From assembly GCF_017639205.1 (NCBI RefSeq), contig NZ_CP071139.1, positions 6,199,501 to 6,263,500 of the forward strand: a stretch of 64,000 nucleotides of DNA, given 5' to 3'. Shown here piece after piece: positions 51,412 to 60,822 of this stretch. This stretch comes from Streptomyces nojiriensis (GTDB taxonomy: Bacteria > Actinomycetota > Actinomycetes > Streptomycetales > Streptomycetaceae). The notes beneath the pieces are model-generated. The model made no database searches. It worked only from the letters and a program-made list of their open reading frames with translations, and was not told where the DNA came from. Within the stretch, counting starts at the first letter, position 1. Each line of letters starts with the position of its first letter. The position numbers and the translations under genes were made by a program.

Positions 51412-53613
51412 ATGGCAGCCGAACAGCAGGACACGGCGGTACCGACGGCGGTGCGTGATCAGCACGCGCTGCTGGCGGAGCAGGTCGAGGAGCACCGCTT
51501 CCGGTACTACGTGAACGACCAGCCGGTCGTCAGCGATGCCGAGTTCGACCAGCTGCTGCGCTCGCTGGAGGCACTGGAGGAGCAGTACCCGGAGCTGCGC
51601 ACGCCCGACTCGCCCACCCAGAAGGTGGCCGGGGCGTACGAGACGGACTTCGCCTCCGTCGAGCACCGGGAGCGCATGCTCTCCCTCGACAACGCCTTCG
51701 ACGACGAGGAACTGGCGGCCTGGGCCGAGCGGGTGGCCCGGGACGTGAACACCTCGGACTACCACTACCTGTGCGAGCTGAAGGTGGACGGCCTCGCCGT
51801 CAACCTCACCTACGAGAACGGCCGTCTCACCCGGGCGGCCACCCGCGGCGACGGCCGCACCGGTGAGGACATCACGCCCAACGTCCGCACCATCGCCGAG
51901 ATCCCGGACCGCCTCAAGGGCGACCGGATCCCGGCCCTCGTCGAGATCCGCGGCGAGGTCTACTTCCCGATGGAGAAGTTCGAGGAGCTCAACGCCCGGC
52001 TGGTGGAGGCGGAGGGCAAGCCCTTCGCCAACCCGCGCAACGCGGCGGCCGGTTCGCTGCGGCAGAAGGACCCCAAGGTCACCGCGAGCCGCCCGCTGCA
52101 CATGGTCGTGCACGGCATCGGCGCCCGCGAGGGCTTCGAGATCGAGCGCCAGTCGCAGGCGTACGAGCTGCTGCACGAATGGGGTCTGCCGACCGCGCAG
52201 CACAACAAGGTGGTCGCCACGCTCGCCGAGGTCCGTGATTTCATCAGGGACTTCGGGGTGAACCGGCACTCGGTGGAGCACGAGATCGACGGCGTGGTCG
52301 TCAAGCTCGACGAGATCGCCCTCCAGGGCCGGCTCGGCTCCACCGCACGCGCCCCGCGCTGGGCGATCGCCTGGAAGTACGCGCCCGAAGAGGTCAACAC
52401 CAAGCTGATCGACATCAAGGTCGGTGTCGGCCGCACCGGCCGGGTGACCCCGTACGCGCAGGTCGAGCCGGTGAAGGTCGCCGGCTCCGAGGTCGAGTTC
52501 GCGACCCTGCACAACCAGGAGGTCGTCAAGGCCAAGGGCGTGCTCATCGGGGACACCGTCGTCCTGCGCAAGGCGGGCGACGTCATCCCCGAGATCCTCG
52601 GCCCCGTGGTGGACCTGCGCGACGGCAGCGAGCGGGAGTTCGTGATGCCGGCCGCCTGTCCCGCGTGCGGGGCGGAGCTGCGGCCCATGAAGGAGGGAGA
52701 CATCGACGTCCGGTGCCCCAACGCCCGCAGCTGCCCTGCGCAGTTGCGCGAGCGGGTCGCCTACCTGGCCGGCCGGCAGTCCCTGGACATCGAGAACTTC
52801 GGCATGGTGGCGGCGGCCGCGCTGACCGGCCCGCTGGAGCCGGCCCGGCCGCCGCTGCTGGACGAGGGCGACCTCTTCGGCCTGACCATCGAGCAGCTGC
52901 TGCCCATCAAGGCGTACGTCCTCGACCCGGACAGCGGGCTGCCCAAGCGGGACCCGAAGACGGGCGAGGAGAAGATCGTCACGGTCTTCGCCAACCAGAA
53001 GGGCGAGCCGAAGAAGAACGCCCTGGCCATGCTGGAGCACATCGCCGCGGCCAAGGAGCGCCCGCTCGCCCGCTTCATCAACGGCCTGTCGATCCGTCAC
53101 GTCGGGCCGGTCGCCGCCGAGGCGCTCGCCCGCGAGTTCCGCTCGATCGAGCGCATCGAGCAGGCCACCGAGGAGGAGCTGACCGCCACCGACGGCGTCG
53201 GCGCGATCATCGCCGCCTCGCTCAAGGAGTGGTTCGCCGTCGACTGGCACCAGGAGATCCTGCGCAAGTGGCGGGAGGCCGGCGTCCGGATGGAGGAGGA
53301 AGGTTCCGCCGAGGAGGAGGGGCCGCGGCCGCTGGAGGGGCTGACCGTCGTCGTCACCGGCACTTTGCAGAGCCACACGAGGGACGGCGCGAAGGAGGCC
53401 CTGCAGAGCCGCGGCGCCAAGGTCACCGGGTCCGTGTCGAAGAAGACCTCCTTCGTCGTGGTCGGGGACAACCCCGGCTCGAAGTACGACAAGGCCGTGC
53501 AGTTGAAGCTCGCCGTCCTCGACGACGCCGGGTTCGCCGTTCTGCTGGAGCAGGGGCCGGACGCGGCGCGGGAGGTCGCGCTCCCGGTCGACGGCGAGGG
53601 CGAAGCGCAGTAG
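51412..53613 (+). CDS. ligA: NAD-dependent DNA ligase
   Basis: 733 residues, normal size. ATG 51412 has AGGAGGACACGGC upstream. Domain order is complete: Ia (HRFRYYVNDQPVVSDAEFDQ), adenylation domain with the AMP-accepting Lys124 in CELKVDGLAV, OB fold, Cys4 zinc finger (CPACGAEL...CPNARSCPAQ), HhH domain and a C-terminal BRCT (TVVVTGTLQSHTRDGAKEAL). It seals nicks in DNA replication and repair. It is essential in most bacteria. Confidence 0.98.
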   Translation: MAAEQQDTAVPTAVRDQHALLAEQVEEHRFRYYVNDQPVVSDAEFDQLLRSLEALEEQYPELRTPDSPTQKVAGAYETDFASVEHRERMLSLDNAFDDEELAAWAERVARDVNTSDYHYLCELKVDGLAVNLTYENGRLTRAATRGDGRTGEDITPNVRTIAEIPDRLKGDRIPALVEIRGEVYFPMEKFEELNARLVEAEGKPFANPRNAAAGSLRQKDPKVTASRPLHMVVHGIGAREGFEIERQSQAYELLHEWGLPTAQHNKVVATLAEVRDFIRDFGVNRHSVEHEIDGVVVKLDEIALQGRLGSTARAPRWAIAWKYAPEEVNTKLIDIKVGVGRTGRVTPYAQVEPVKVAGSEVEFATLHNQEVVKAKGVLIGDTVVLRKAGDVIPEILGPVVDLRDGSEREFVMPAACPACGAELRPMKEGDIDVRCPNARSCPAQLRERVAYLAGRQSLDIENFGMVAAAALTGPLEPARPPLLDEGDLFGLTIEQLLPIKAYVLDPDSGLPKRDPKTGEEKIVTVFANQKGEPKKNALAMLEHIAAAKERPLARFINGLSIRHVGPVAAEALAREFRSIERIEQATEEELTATDGVGAIIAASLKEWFAVDWHQEILRKWREAGVRMEEEGSAEEEGPRPLEGLTVVVTGTLQSHTRDGAKEALQSRGAKVTGSVSKKTSFVVVGDNPGSKYDKAVQLKLAVLDDAGFAVLLEQGPDAAREVALPVDGEGEAQ

Positions 53614-53999
53614 TACCGGCAGGGGAATCGCCGAGGGGGAGTAGCGAAGGCGAACGGATGCGTGGCGTGCGGCCGTACGGGCGGGCGCACGCCAGGCGCG
53701 GCGAACGGTGGTAAACGGCCGGTACAAGGCTGGTCGCAGGGCGGTGAGCTGTCGGATCATCGGACGGGTGACAGGGGGCCCCGGTCCAAACTCACCCGTT
53801 CGGCGGATACCGTACTGATGAGGATGGCTGGGTCGCATTCGGGCAACCACTGCCGACCGCTGCCCCTGGGAGCCTCGCGCGTCCTACTGTTGAGGGGTGC
53901 GCCTGTCGTGCACGGCTGCAGGATGCGATTTCGGCCGTGGTGGCATGACATCGGGGCCATCGCGTGACATCGGCATCGCCGGCTGTGAGAGGTACGGGC
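53614..53999 (+). other. 386-bp gap between ligA and rmdB with no gene seen
   Basis: No frame has codon use or motifs of a real gene, and I found no convincing terminator for ligA. It presumably contains the rmdB promoter. Confidence 0.5.
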
Positions 54000-56189
54000 A
54001 TGAAACCCACCGAAAGCGCCGACCCGTCACCTGAATTCGGCGGGGAGCTCCCGTCCATGCGGGCGGGCAGGGCGGGCAGGCCCGGTGTCCTGGGTGCCAG
54101 GACACCGGAGACCCGACCGGTCCCCACCCACGCGGGCGGGCAGGAGCGGCGCGGTGTGCTGCCCTTCATCGTCGTGGGCCTCGCCGTCACGGTGCTCACC
54201 GTCGGCATCGTCTCCGCGCTGAGCGGTCGTCATGCGCTGTTCCCCGGCGGGCCGGTCGGCTGGGCCCTGGCCCTCCTCACCGGCATCATCGTCGGCCACC
54301 TCGTCGCCCTCGGCCGCGACCGCTGGTGGGGCGGCACCGGATCGGGCGCCGCGCTCACCCTCGGCGTCCTCATCCTCTACGGATGGGTGCCCGCCGGACT
54401 GGTCTCGCTGGCCGTGGTCTCCCTGGTCGGGGCCGCGCGCCGGCACCGCTGGCGGCAGGGGCTGCTGCACGGCTCCGTGGACATCCTCGGCATCGGCGCC
54501 GGGGCCCTCGTACTCGCCGCCTTCGGCGAGGTGCCCTCCGTCGAGACCCCCTGGCTCCCGGCCTCCTGGGGGCTGGAGGCGGTCCCCGAGGTCGTCTTCG
54601 TCGCCGTCGCCTACCTGCTCGCCACCCGGTTCCTGCTCTGGATCGCCCTGGCGCCGCGCGGCGACGGCCTGCCCACCGTTGCCCGCACGGCCCTGCTCCG
54701 GCAGGCCTTAGTAGCCGTGGCGCTGCTCGGCATCGCCCCCCTGATCTGCGTCGTCGCCGTCAGCAGGCCGGTCCTGCTGCCGCTGTTCGCCGTACCGCTG
54801 ATCGCCCTGGACTCCACCCTGTGGATCGCCCGGGCCCGCGCAGAGGAGCAGCTGCGGGACCCGCTGACCGGGCTGCCCAACCGGCAGTGGCTGCTGGAGC
54901 GGGCCTGGTCCGCCCTGGACGAGGCGGAACGCTCCGGGACCCGGGCCGCCCTCGTGCTCATCGACCTGGACCGCTTCCGGGCGGTCAACGACACCCTGGG
55001 GCACCTGGCGGGGGACCGGCTGCTGCTCCAGATCGCCGAACGGCTGCGCCAGGCGCTGCCCGAGGACGCCGAGGCGGCCCGGCTCGGCGGCGACGAGTTC
55101 GCCGTCCTGCTCCCCTTCGCCGACTCCACCACCAGCGCCCAGCGCATCGCCCGCCACCTGGTCGCGGAGCTCAGCTCCCCCCTCGACCTGGACGGCCTCA
55201 CGCTCGTCCTGGAGGCCAGCGCGGGCCTCGCCGTCTTCCCCGACCACGCGCTCGACGCGGAGGGGCTGCTGCGGCGCGCGGACGTGGCGATGTACCAGGC
55301 GAAGCGCGACCGCACGGGCGTCGAGGTGTACGAGTCCAAGCGGGACAGCAACACGCCCGACCGCCTGGGCCTGCTCGGCGACCTCCGCAGGGCCCTCGAC
55401 GCCGGGGAAGTGGAACTCCACTACCAGCCGAAGGTCCGTTTCGACGGCCAGGTCGCCGGGCTCGAAGCCCTGGTGCGCTGGGTGCACCCGGAACGCGGCA
55501 GGGTGTCCCCGGACGAGTTCATCGCGATCGCCGAGACCTCCGGGCTGATGCCGCACCTGACGGAGTACGTACTGGAGACGGCCCTCGCCCAGGTGGCGCG
55601 GTGGCGGGCCCAGGGCCTCAAGGTCCCGGTGGCGGTCAACGTGTCGCCGCGCGACGTCCACACCCCGGGCTTCGCGGGCGCGGTCGCCGCGCGGCTGGCC
55701 CGCCACGGGGTCCCGGCGAGCGGGCTGCAGCTGGAGATAACGGAACACGTCCTGCTGGAGGACCCCCAGCGGGCGGCCGACACCATGGCCGGACTCACCG
55801 GTCACGGCGTGAAGATGTCCCTGGACGACTTCGGCACCGGCTACTCCTCGCTCGTCCACCTGCGCCGCCTGCCGGTCAGCGAGCTGAAGATCGACCGGTC
55901 GTTCGTCGGCCGGCTGGCGGTCGACGCGCAGGACGCGGAGATCGTCCGCTGCACGGTGGACCTCGCGCACTCGCTGGGCCTGCTGGTCGTGGCGGAGGGC
56001 GTGGAGGACGACGAGACCTGGGAGCGGCTGCGGGACCTGGGCTGCGACGCCGTCCAGGGCTGGCTGGTCGCCGCCGCCATGCCGCCGCAGGAGGCCACCG
56101 CCTGGCTGCTGGCCCGCGGCGAGCGCGGCTGGCGCCGCCCGGCGGACATCACGGCGGAGCTCGCCGCCGCGGAGGCCGACGCGGTCTGA
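54000..56189 (+). CDS. rmdB: Membrane GGDEF-EAL protein (RmdB-like)
   Basis: 729 residues from ATG 54000 after GAGAGG. Six to eight hydrophobic helices (~residues 50-285) form a membrane sensor. The GGDEF domain keeps the intact active site RLGGDEF (~residue 360), and the EAL domain keeps LEALVRW (~488), DDFGTGYSS and KIDRSF. Both cyclic-di-GMP synthesis and hydrolysis are chemically possible. S. coelicolor RmdB, as I recall the gene next to ligA, acts as a phosphodiesterase affecting aerial mycelium, and the symbol rests on that context. It ends in a very long repeat hairpin. Confidence 0.93.
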   Translation: MKPTESADPSPEFGGELPSMRAGRAGRPGVLGARTPETRPVPTHAGGQERRGVLPFIVVGLAVTVLTVGIVSALSGRHALFPGGPVGWALALLTGIIVGHLVALGRDRWWGGTGSGAALTLGVLILYGWVPAGLVSLAVVSLVGAARRHRWRQGLLHGSVDILGIGAGALVLAAFGEVPSVETPWLPASWGLEAVPEVVFVAVAYLLATRFLLWIALAPRGDGLPTVARTALLRQALVAVALLGIAPLICVVAVSRPVLLPLFAVPLIALDSTLWIARARAEEQLRDPLTGLPNRQWLLERAWSALDEAERSGTRAALVLIDLDRFRAVNDTLGHLAGDRLLLQIAERLRQALPEDAEAARLGGDEFAVLLPFADSTTSAQRIARHLVAELSSPLDLDGLTLVLEASAGLAVFPDHALDAEGLLRRADVAMYQAKRDRTGVEVYESKRDSNTPDRLGLLGDLRRALDAGEVELHYQPKVRFDGQVAGLEALVRWVHPERGRVSPDEFIAIAETSGLMPHLTEYVLETALAQVARWRAQGLKVPVAVNVSPRDVHTPGFAGAVAARLARHGVPASGLQLEITEHVLLEDPQRAADTMAGLTGHGVKMSLDDFGTGYSSLVHLRRLPVSELKIDRSFVGRLAVDAQDAEIVRCTVDLAHSLGLLVVAEGVEDDETWERLRDLGCDAVQGWLVAAAMPPQEATAWLLARGERGWRRPADITAELAAAEADAV

Positions 56190-56247
56190 CCGCGGTCGGC
56201 CCGGCCCCCGGCAGCGGCGCCGCTGCCGGGGGCCGGGCCGACGGACC

Positions 56248-56325
56248 CCCGCGCCTCAAACGCCGGCGGGGCTGGATGCGGCCGACGCCGGCACCATCCA
56301 GCCCCGCCGGCGATTGAGGCGCGGG
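56248..56325. repeat. Palindromic intergenic repeat, copy 3 (terminator of rmdB)
   Basis: 31-position stem with one mismatch (56248-56278 with 56295-56325), 16-base loop. It contains CTCAAACGCCGGCGGGGCTG and its complement, the same core as copies 1 and 2 but with both arms full length. Confidence 0.88.
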
Positions 56326-56459
56326 TCCGGGCAGCGCCCGGGGGCTCCGCGCAGCGGCCCGGCCCAGGCGTCGGTGCAAACCGTTTCGCTGGGCGGGGGC
56401 CCGGCCCCATAGGATTGGGACCGAAACTACACATCCACCCACCCCCAGAGGATCGCTGC

Positions 56460-56756
56460 ATGCCTGGCATTACGCGCGAGGAGGTCGTCCACCTCGCTCG
56501 GCTGGCGCGCCTTGAGCTGTCCAGCAACGAGCTGGATCACTTCGCCGGACAGCTCGGCGACATCATCGGCGCGGTCGCCCGCGTTTCCGAGGTCGCCGAC
56601 CAAGACGTCCCGCCGACCTCCCACCCGCTGCCGCTGACCAACGTCATGCGCGCGGACGAGGTCCGTCCGTCGCTCACCCCCGAGCAGGCGCTCTCCGGTG
56701 CTCCCGCCCAGGAGCAGCAGCGTTTCAAGGTGCCGCAGATCCTGGGGGAGGACTAA
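56460..56756 (+). CDS. gatC: Asp/Glu-tRNA(Asn/Gln) amidotransferase subunit C
   Basis: 98 residues from ATG 56460 with AGAGGATCG upstream. Typical GatC: ITREEVVHLARLARLELSS at the N-terminus and DEVRPSLTPEQALSGAPAQE near the end. GatC wraps around GatA and GatB and stabilises the complex that amidates mischarged Glu-tRNA(Gln)/Asp-tRNA(Asn). TAGGAT at 56410-56415 is a plausible -10 box. Five bases separate it from gatA. Confidence 0.96.
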   Translation: MPGITREEVVHLARLARLELSSNELDHFAGQLGDIIGAVARVSEVADQDVPPTSHPLPLTNVMRADEVRPSLTPEQALSGAPAQEQQRFKVPQILGED

Positions 56757-56761
56757 CAATC

Positions 56762-58255
56762 ATGGTCGACATCATCAAGCTCACGGCCGCCGAGACCGCC
56801 GAGAAGATCGCCTCCGGCGAGCTCACGGCCGTCGAGGTGACCGAGGCCCACCTGGCCCGCATCGACGCCACCGACGAGAAGGTCAACGCCTTCCTGCACG
56901 TGGACCGGGAGGGCGCGCTCGCCCAGGCCCGCGCCGTCGACGCCAAGCGCGAGGCCGGCGAGAAGCTCGGCCCGCTGGCCGGCGTACCCCTCGCCCTCAA
57001 GGACATCTTCACCACCGTCGGGGTCCCGACGACCGTCGGTTCGAAGATCCTCGAAGGCTGGATCCCGCCCTACGACGCCACCCTGACGCGCAAGCTGAAG
57101 GAAGCCGACGTCGTCATCCTCGGCAAGACCAACATGGACGAGTTCGCCATGGGGTCCTCCACCGAGAACAGCGCCTACGGCCCCACCGGCAACCCCTGGG
57201 ACCTCACCCGGATCCCCGGCGGCTCCGGCGGCGGCTCCGCGGCGGCCCTCGCCGCCTTCCAGGCCCCGCTCGCGATCGGCACGGACACCGGCGGCTCCAT
57301 CCGCCAGCCCGCCGCCGTCACGGGCACGGTCGGCGTGAAGCCCACGTACGGCGGTGTCTCCCGCTACGGCATGGTCGCCTTCTCCTCCTCCCTCGACCAG
57401 GGCGGGCCCTGCGCCCGTACGGTCCTGGACGCGGCGCTGCTGCACGAGGTGATCGCCGGGCACGACCCGCTCGACTCCACCTCCATCGACGCCCCGGTCC
57501 CGCCGGTCGTCGAGGCCGCCCGCAACGGCTCCGTCGCCGGCATGCGCGTCGGTGTGGTCAAGCAGTTCGCCGGTGAGGGCTACCAGGCCGGTGTCGTCCA
57601 GCGCTTCAACGAGTCGGTGGAGCTCCTCAAGGAGCTCGGCGCCGAGATCGTCGAGCTGGACTGCCCCTCCTTCGACCTCGCGATGGCCGCGTACTACCTG
57701 ATCGCGCCGTCCGAGTGCTCCTCCAACCTGGCCCGCTTCGACGCCATGCGCTACGGCCTGCGCGTCGGCGACGACGGCACGAAGTCCGCCGAGGACGTCA
57801 CCGCCCTGACCCGCGAAGCCGGCTTCGGCGACGAGGTCAAGCGCCGCATCATCCTCGGCACGTACGCGCTCAGCTCCGGCTACTACGACGCGTACTACGG
57901 CTCCGCCCAGAAGGTCCGCACGCTCATCACGCAGGACTTCGAGAAGTCCTTCGAGCAGGTCGACGTGATCGTCTCCCCGACGACCCCGACCACCGCCTTC
58001 CCCATCGGCGAGCGCACCGACGACCCGCTGGCCATGTACCTCGCGGACCTGTGCACCATCCCGACCAACCTGGCCGGCAACTCCGCCATGTCGCTCCCCT
58101 GCGGCCTGGCACCGGAGGACGGTCTCCCGGTCGGGCTCCAGATCATCGCCCCGGCGATGAAGGACGACCGGCTCTACAAGGTCGGTGCCGCCGTCGAGGC
58201 GGCCTTCGTCGCACGCTGGGGTCACCCGCTGCTTGAGGAGGCACCGTCCCTGTGA
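56762..58255 (+). CDS. gatA: Asp/Glu-tRNA(Asn/Gln) amidotransferase subunit A
   Basis: 497 residues. Amidase-signature glutaminase: catalytic Lys in LALKDIFTT (~residue 79), the GGSGGGSAAALAA loop with cis-Ser and the nucleophile Ser in TDTGGSIRQPAA (~residue 179). It releases ammonia from glutamine and channels it to GatB. Its stop codon overlaps the following small gene (GTGA). Confidence 0.97.
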   Translation: MVDIIKLTAAETAEKIASGELTAVEVTEAHLARIDATDEKVNAFLHVDREGALAQARAVDAKREAGEKLGPLAGVPLALKDIFTTVGVPTTVGSKILEGWIPPYDATLTRKLKEADVVILGKTNMDEFAMGSSTENSAYGPTGNPWDLTRIPGGSGGGSAAALAAFQAPLAIGTDTGGSIRQPAAVTGTVGVKPTYGGVSRYGMVAFSSSLDQGGPCARTVLDAALLHEVIAGHDPLDSTSIDAPVPPVVEAARNGSVAGMRVGVVKQFAGEGYQAGVVQRFNESVELLKELGAEIVELDCPSFDLAMAAYYLIAPSECSSNLARFDAMRYGLRVGDDGTKSAEDVTALTREAGFGDEVKRRIILGTYALSSGYYDAYYGSAQKVRTLITQDFEKSFEQVDVIVSPTTPTTAFPIGERTDDPLAMYLADLCTIPTNLAGNSAMSLPCGLAPEDGLPVGLQIIAPAMKDDRLYKVGAAVEAAFVARWGHPLLEEAPSL

Positions 58256-58497
58256 GCACCAGTGCACTGACCAAGGCCAAGGGCTTCAAGAAGTCCAAGA
58301 CCGGCACCTACCTGTCGATCGGCACCACCGCCTTCGGCGCGATCAGCGTGATCAAGCAGGTCAAGAAGGCCCGCAGCGAGCACGACGTGCTGAAGCTGGT
58401 CGACGCCGCCGTGTCCGCCGCCGCCATCGTCACCGGCCTCGCGATCCTGTACCGCGAGCTGAAGCGCCTGGGCGACGACGACGTCCTGCTGGGCTGA
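58252..58497 (+). CDS. Small conserved-looking protein between gatA and gatB
   Basis: 81 residues from GTG 58252, inside the gatA stop. A basic N-terminus (TKAKGFKKSKTGTYLS) is followed by a weakly hydrophobic stretch (IGTTAFGAISVI) and an Ala-rich helix (VDAAVSAAAIVTGLAILYR) that could span the membrane. I do not recognise a family. The position within gatCAB, the tight coupling and codon use argue that it is real and co-translated. My recollection is that other Streptomyces have a gene at the same place. Confidence 0.75.
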   Translation: MSTSALTKAKGFKKSKTGTYLSIGTTAFGAISVIKQVKKARSEHDVLKLVDAAVSAAAIVTGLAILYRELKRLGDDDVLLG

Positions 58498-58513
58498 GAG
58501 GGAAAGTTTCACC

Positions 58514-60025
58514 GTGACCACCTTCACCGAACTGCTCTCGTACGAGGACGCTCTCGCCTCGTACGACCCCGTCATGGGCCTCGAGGTCCATGTCGAGCTC
58601 GGCACCAAGACCAAGATGTTCTGCGGCTGCTCCACCGAGCTGGGCGCGGAGCCCAACTCGCAGACCTGCCCGACCTGCCTCGGTCTGCCCGGCTCCCTGC
58701 CGGTCGTCAACGCGATCGGCGTCGAGTCGGCCATCAAGATCGGCCTCGCGCTGAACTGCGAGATCGCCGAGTGGTGCCGCTTCGCCCGGAAGAACTACTT
58801 CTATCCGGACATGCCGAAGAACTTCCAGACCTCCCAGTACGACGAGCCCATCGCCTTCAACGGCTTCCTGGACGTCCAGCTGGAGGACGGCGAGATCTTC
58901 CGTGTGGAGATCGAGCGCGCCCACATGGAGGAGGACACCGGTAAGTCGCTGCACGTCGGCGGCGCCACCGGCCGTATCCACGGCGCGTCCCACTCCCTGC
59001 TGGACTACAACCGCGCCGGCATCCCGCTCATCGAGATCGTCACCAAGCCCATCGAGGGCGCGGGCGAGCGGGCCCCCGAGGTCGCCAAGGCGTACGTCGC
59101 CGAGCTGCGCGAGGTCATCAAGGCACTCGGCGTCTCCGAGGCCCGCATGGACAAGGGCCAGATGCGCTGCGACGTGAACCTGTCGCTGCGCCCGACCCCC
59201 GAGTCCGAGTTCGGTACCCGCTCGGAGACCAAGAACGTCAACTCCCTGCGTTCCGTCGAGCGCGCGGCCCGCTTCGAGATCCAGCGCCACGCGGCGGTGC
59301 TCTCGTCGGGCGGCTCGATCGTGCAGGAGACCCGGCACTTCCACGAGGAGGACGGCTCCACCACGGCCGGCCGCATCAAGGACAACGCCGAGGACTACCG
59401 GTACTTCCCGGAGCCCGACCTGGTCCCCGTCGCCCCGGCCCGCGACTGGGTCGAGGAGCTGCGCGCCGGTCTGCCCGAGATGCCGCGCGTGCGCCGCAAC
59501 CGGCTCCGCGAGGAGTGGGACGTCAGCGAGCACGACATGCAGTCGATCCTCAACGCGGGCGCGGTGGACTCCATCGTCGCCACGATCGAGGCCGGTGCCG
59601 ACTCGGCCGCCGCGCGCAAGTGGTGGATGGGCGAGCTGGCCCGCAACGCCAACGAGCAGGGCGTCGTCGTCGACGAGCTGCCGATCACCCCGGCCCAGGT
59701 GGCCCGGGTCGCGGCCCTGGTCGCCGACGGCTCGCTCAACGACAAGCTGGCCCGCAAGGTCCTCGAAGGCGTCCTCGCCGGTGAGGGCACCCCGGACGAG
59801 GTCGTCGAGAAGCGCGGCCTGAAGGTCGTCTCGGACGAGGGCGCGCTCGGCGCGGCCGTGGACGAGGCCATCGCGGGCAACGCGGCCATCGCGGACAAGA
59901 TCCGCGGCGGCAAGATCGCCGCTGTCGGCGCCCTGGTCGGAGCGGTCATGAAGACCACCCGCGGCCAGGCCGACGCGGCGCGGGTCAAGGAGCTCATCCT
60001 GGAGCGCCTGGGCGTCTCCGAGTAG
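58514..60025 (+). CDS. gatB: Asp/Glu-tRNA(Asn/Gln) amidotransferase subunit B
   Basis: 503 residues from GTG 58514 after GAGAGGGAAAG. The kinase/amidase cradle has VMGLEVHVELGTKTKMFCGC with zinc-type cysteines (FCGCS...CPTCLGLPG), the family signature LLDYNRAGIPLIEIVT, and C-terminal helical and YqeY-like tail domains. It phosphorylates the mischarged aminoacyl-tRNA and amidates it with ammonia from GatA. A long terminator follows. Confidence 0.97.
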   Translation: MTTFTELLSYEDALASYDPVMGLEVHVELGTKTKMFCGCSTELGAEPNSQTCPTCLGLPGSLPVVNAIGVESAIKIGLALNCEIAEWCRFARKNYFYPDMPKNFQTSQYDEPIAFNGFLDVQLEDGEIFRVEIERAHMEEDTGKSLHVGGATGRIHGASHSLLDYNRAGIPLIEIVTKPIEGAGERAPEVAKAYVAELREVIKALGVSEARMDKGQMRCDVNLSLRPTPESEFGTRSETKNVNSLRSVERAARFEIQRHAAVLSSGGSIVQETRHFHEEDGSTTAGRIKDNAEDYRYFPEPDLVPVAPARDWVEELRAGLPEMPRVRRNRLREEWDVSEHDMQSILNAGAVDSIVATIEAGADSAAARKWWMGELARNANEQGVVVDELPITPAQVARVAALVADGSLNDKLARKVLEGVLAGEGTPDEVVEKRGLKVVSDEGALGAAVDEAIAGNAAIADKIRGGKIAAVGALVGAVMKTTRGQADAARVKELILERLGVSE

Positions 60026-60037
60026 TCCCCGTCACGC

Positions 60038-60084
60038 ACGACGGCGGCCCCGCACCGGCTCTCCCGGTGCGGGGCCGCCGTCGT
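60038..60084 (+). terminator. Hairpin terminator of the gat operon
   Basis: Perfect 21-bp stem (60038-60058 with 60064-60084), five-base loop, 12 bases after the gatB stop. Confidence 0.9.
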
Positions 60085-60149
60085 TCAGACTGGGTGCGGG
60101 GTGACCGCGTACGACGGGCACGCGGTCGGTGGAGTCGGGGGATGCGCCG

Positions 60150-60665
60150 GTGGAGATCGGTTCGATGGTCATCGCGGTGGCGGGCGTCGCGGGCACGCTG
60201 GGCGGCGCGCTGCTCACCCAGCGGGGTGCGGAGCGCACGAAGCGCCGTGAGATCGAGCTCGTGCGCGCCCACGACGAGAAACGCGAGAACCGGACGCTGC
60301 GGCGCACGTGTTACGCGGACCTCAACCGGGACGCCCGGCAGTTCACCACCGCCCTCAACCGGCATCTGCACACCATGCGGGAACGCGGGGTCGAGGACGC
60401 CGACCGGGGCGCGCTCGACGCCGCGAAGGACGCCTTCCGCGACCGCTACTCAGAGGCGCAGATGATTGCCCCCGACCCGGTCCTCGCGCCTGCGACGGTG
60501 GTCCACCACGCCCTGACCGCCGTCTACGGGCAGGTGAAGCGCCTGGAGCGGGGTACTCCGGAGGCGGGGGAGTCGATGGAGTCGGCGGTGGAGGCACAGC
60601 AGGGGATCTGGGACCCGCTCCGCGAGATGCGGGCGGCCATGCGCGCCGACCTCGGCGTGGGCTGA
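60150..60665 (+). CDS. Hypothetical protein with N-terminal membrane segment
   Basis: 171 residues from GTG 60150, which follows GGGGGATGC; GTG 60129 is in frame upstream. A short hydrophobic segment (MVIAVAGVAGTLGGALLTQ) near the N-terminus precedes a long charged helical region (ERTKRREIELVRAHDEKREN), probably coiled coil, and further amphipathic helices. The layout suggests a membrane-tethered cytoplasmic protein. I do not recognise the family. Confidence 0.72.
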   Translation: MEIGSMVIAVAGVAGTLGGALLTQRGAERTKRREIELVRAHDEKRENRTLRRTCYADLNRDARQFTTALNRHLHTMRERGVEDADRGALDAAKDAFRDRYSEAQMIAPDPVLAPATVVHHALTAVYGQVKRLERGTPEAGESMESAVEAQQGIWDPLREMRAAMRADLGVG

Positions 60666-60713
60666 GGCGCCGCGGCCTCGGCGCCGCCGGGGGGAGCGGG
60701 AGCCGGCGGCCGC

Positions 60714-60775
60714 CTTGCCGGGCGCCCGGTCGCGGAACTGCCCACCGGGCAACTTCCGTTCGCCGGGCGCCCGGC
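60714..60775. repeat. GC-rich inverted repeats beside the kinase gene
   Basis: Two copies of the 12-bp palindrome CCGGGCGCCCGG (around 60718 and 60763), with a TGCCC-N3-GGGCA hairpin between them. The second copy is part of CCGTTCGCCGGGCGCCCGG, which recurs on the other side of the kinase gene near 62921-62939. Part may be the kinase terminator. Confidence 0.5.
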
Positions 60776-60822
60776 CGGACGGGTCGCGCCGGGCAGCGGG
60801 TTCCTGTCGGAGCCCGCTGCCG

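Noticed and set aside
51343..53850. 835-codon minus-strand frame opposite ligA
   Set aside because: Shadow of ligA; no recognisable protein features and no plausible start context.
53662..53967. 101-codon frame between ligA and rmdB
   Set aside because: Composition does not resemble a Streptomyces gene and no motif or ribosome site supports it.
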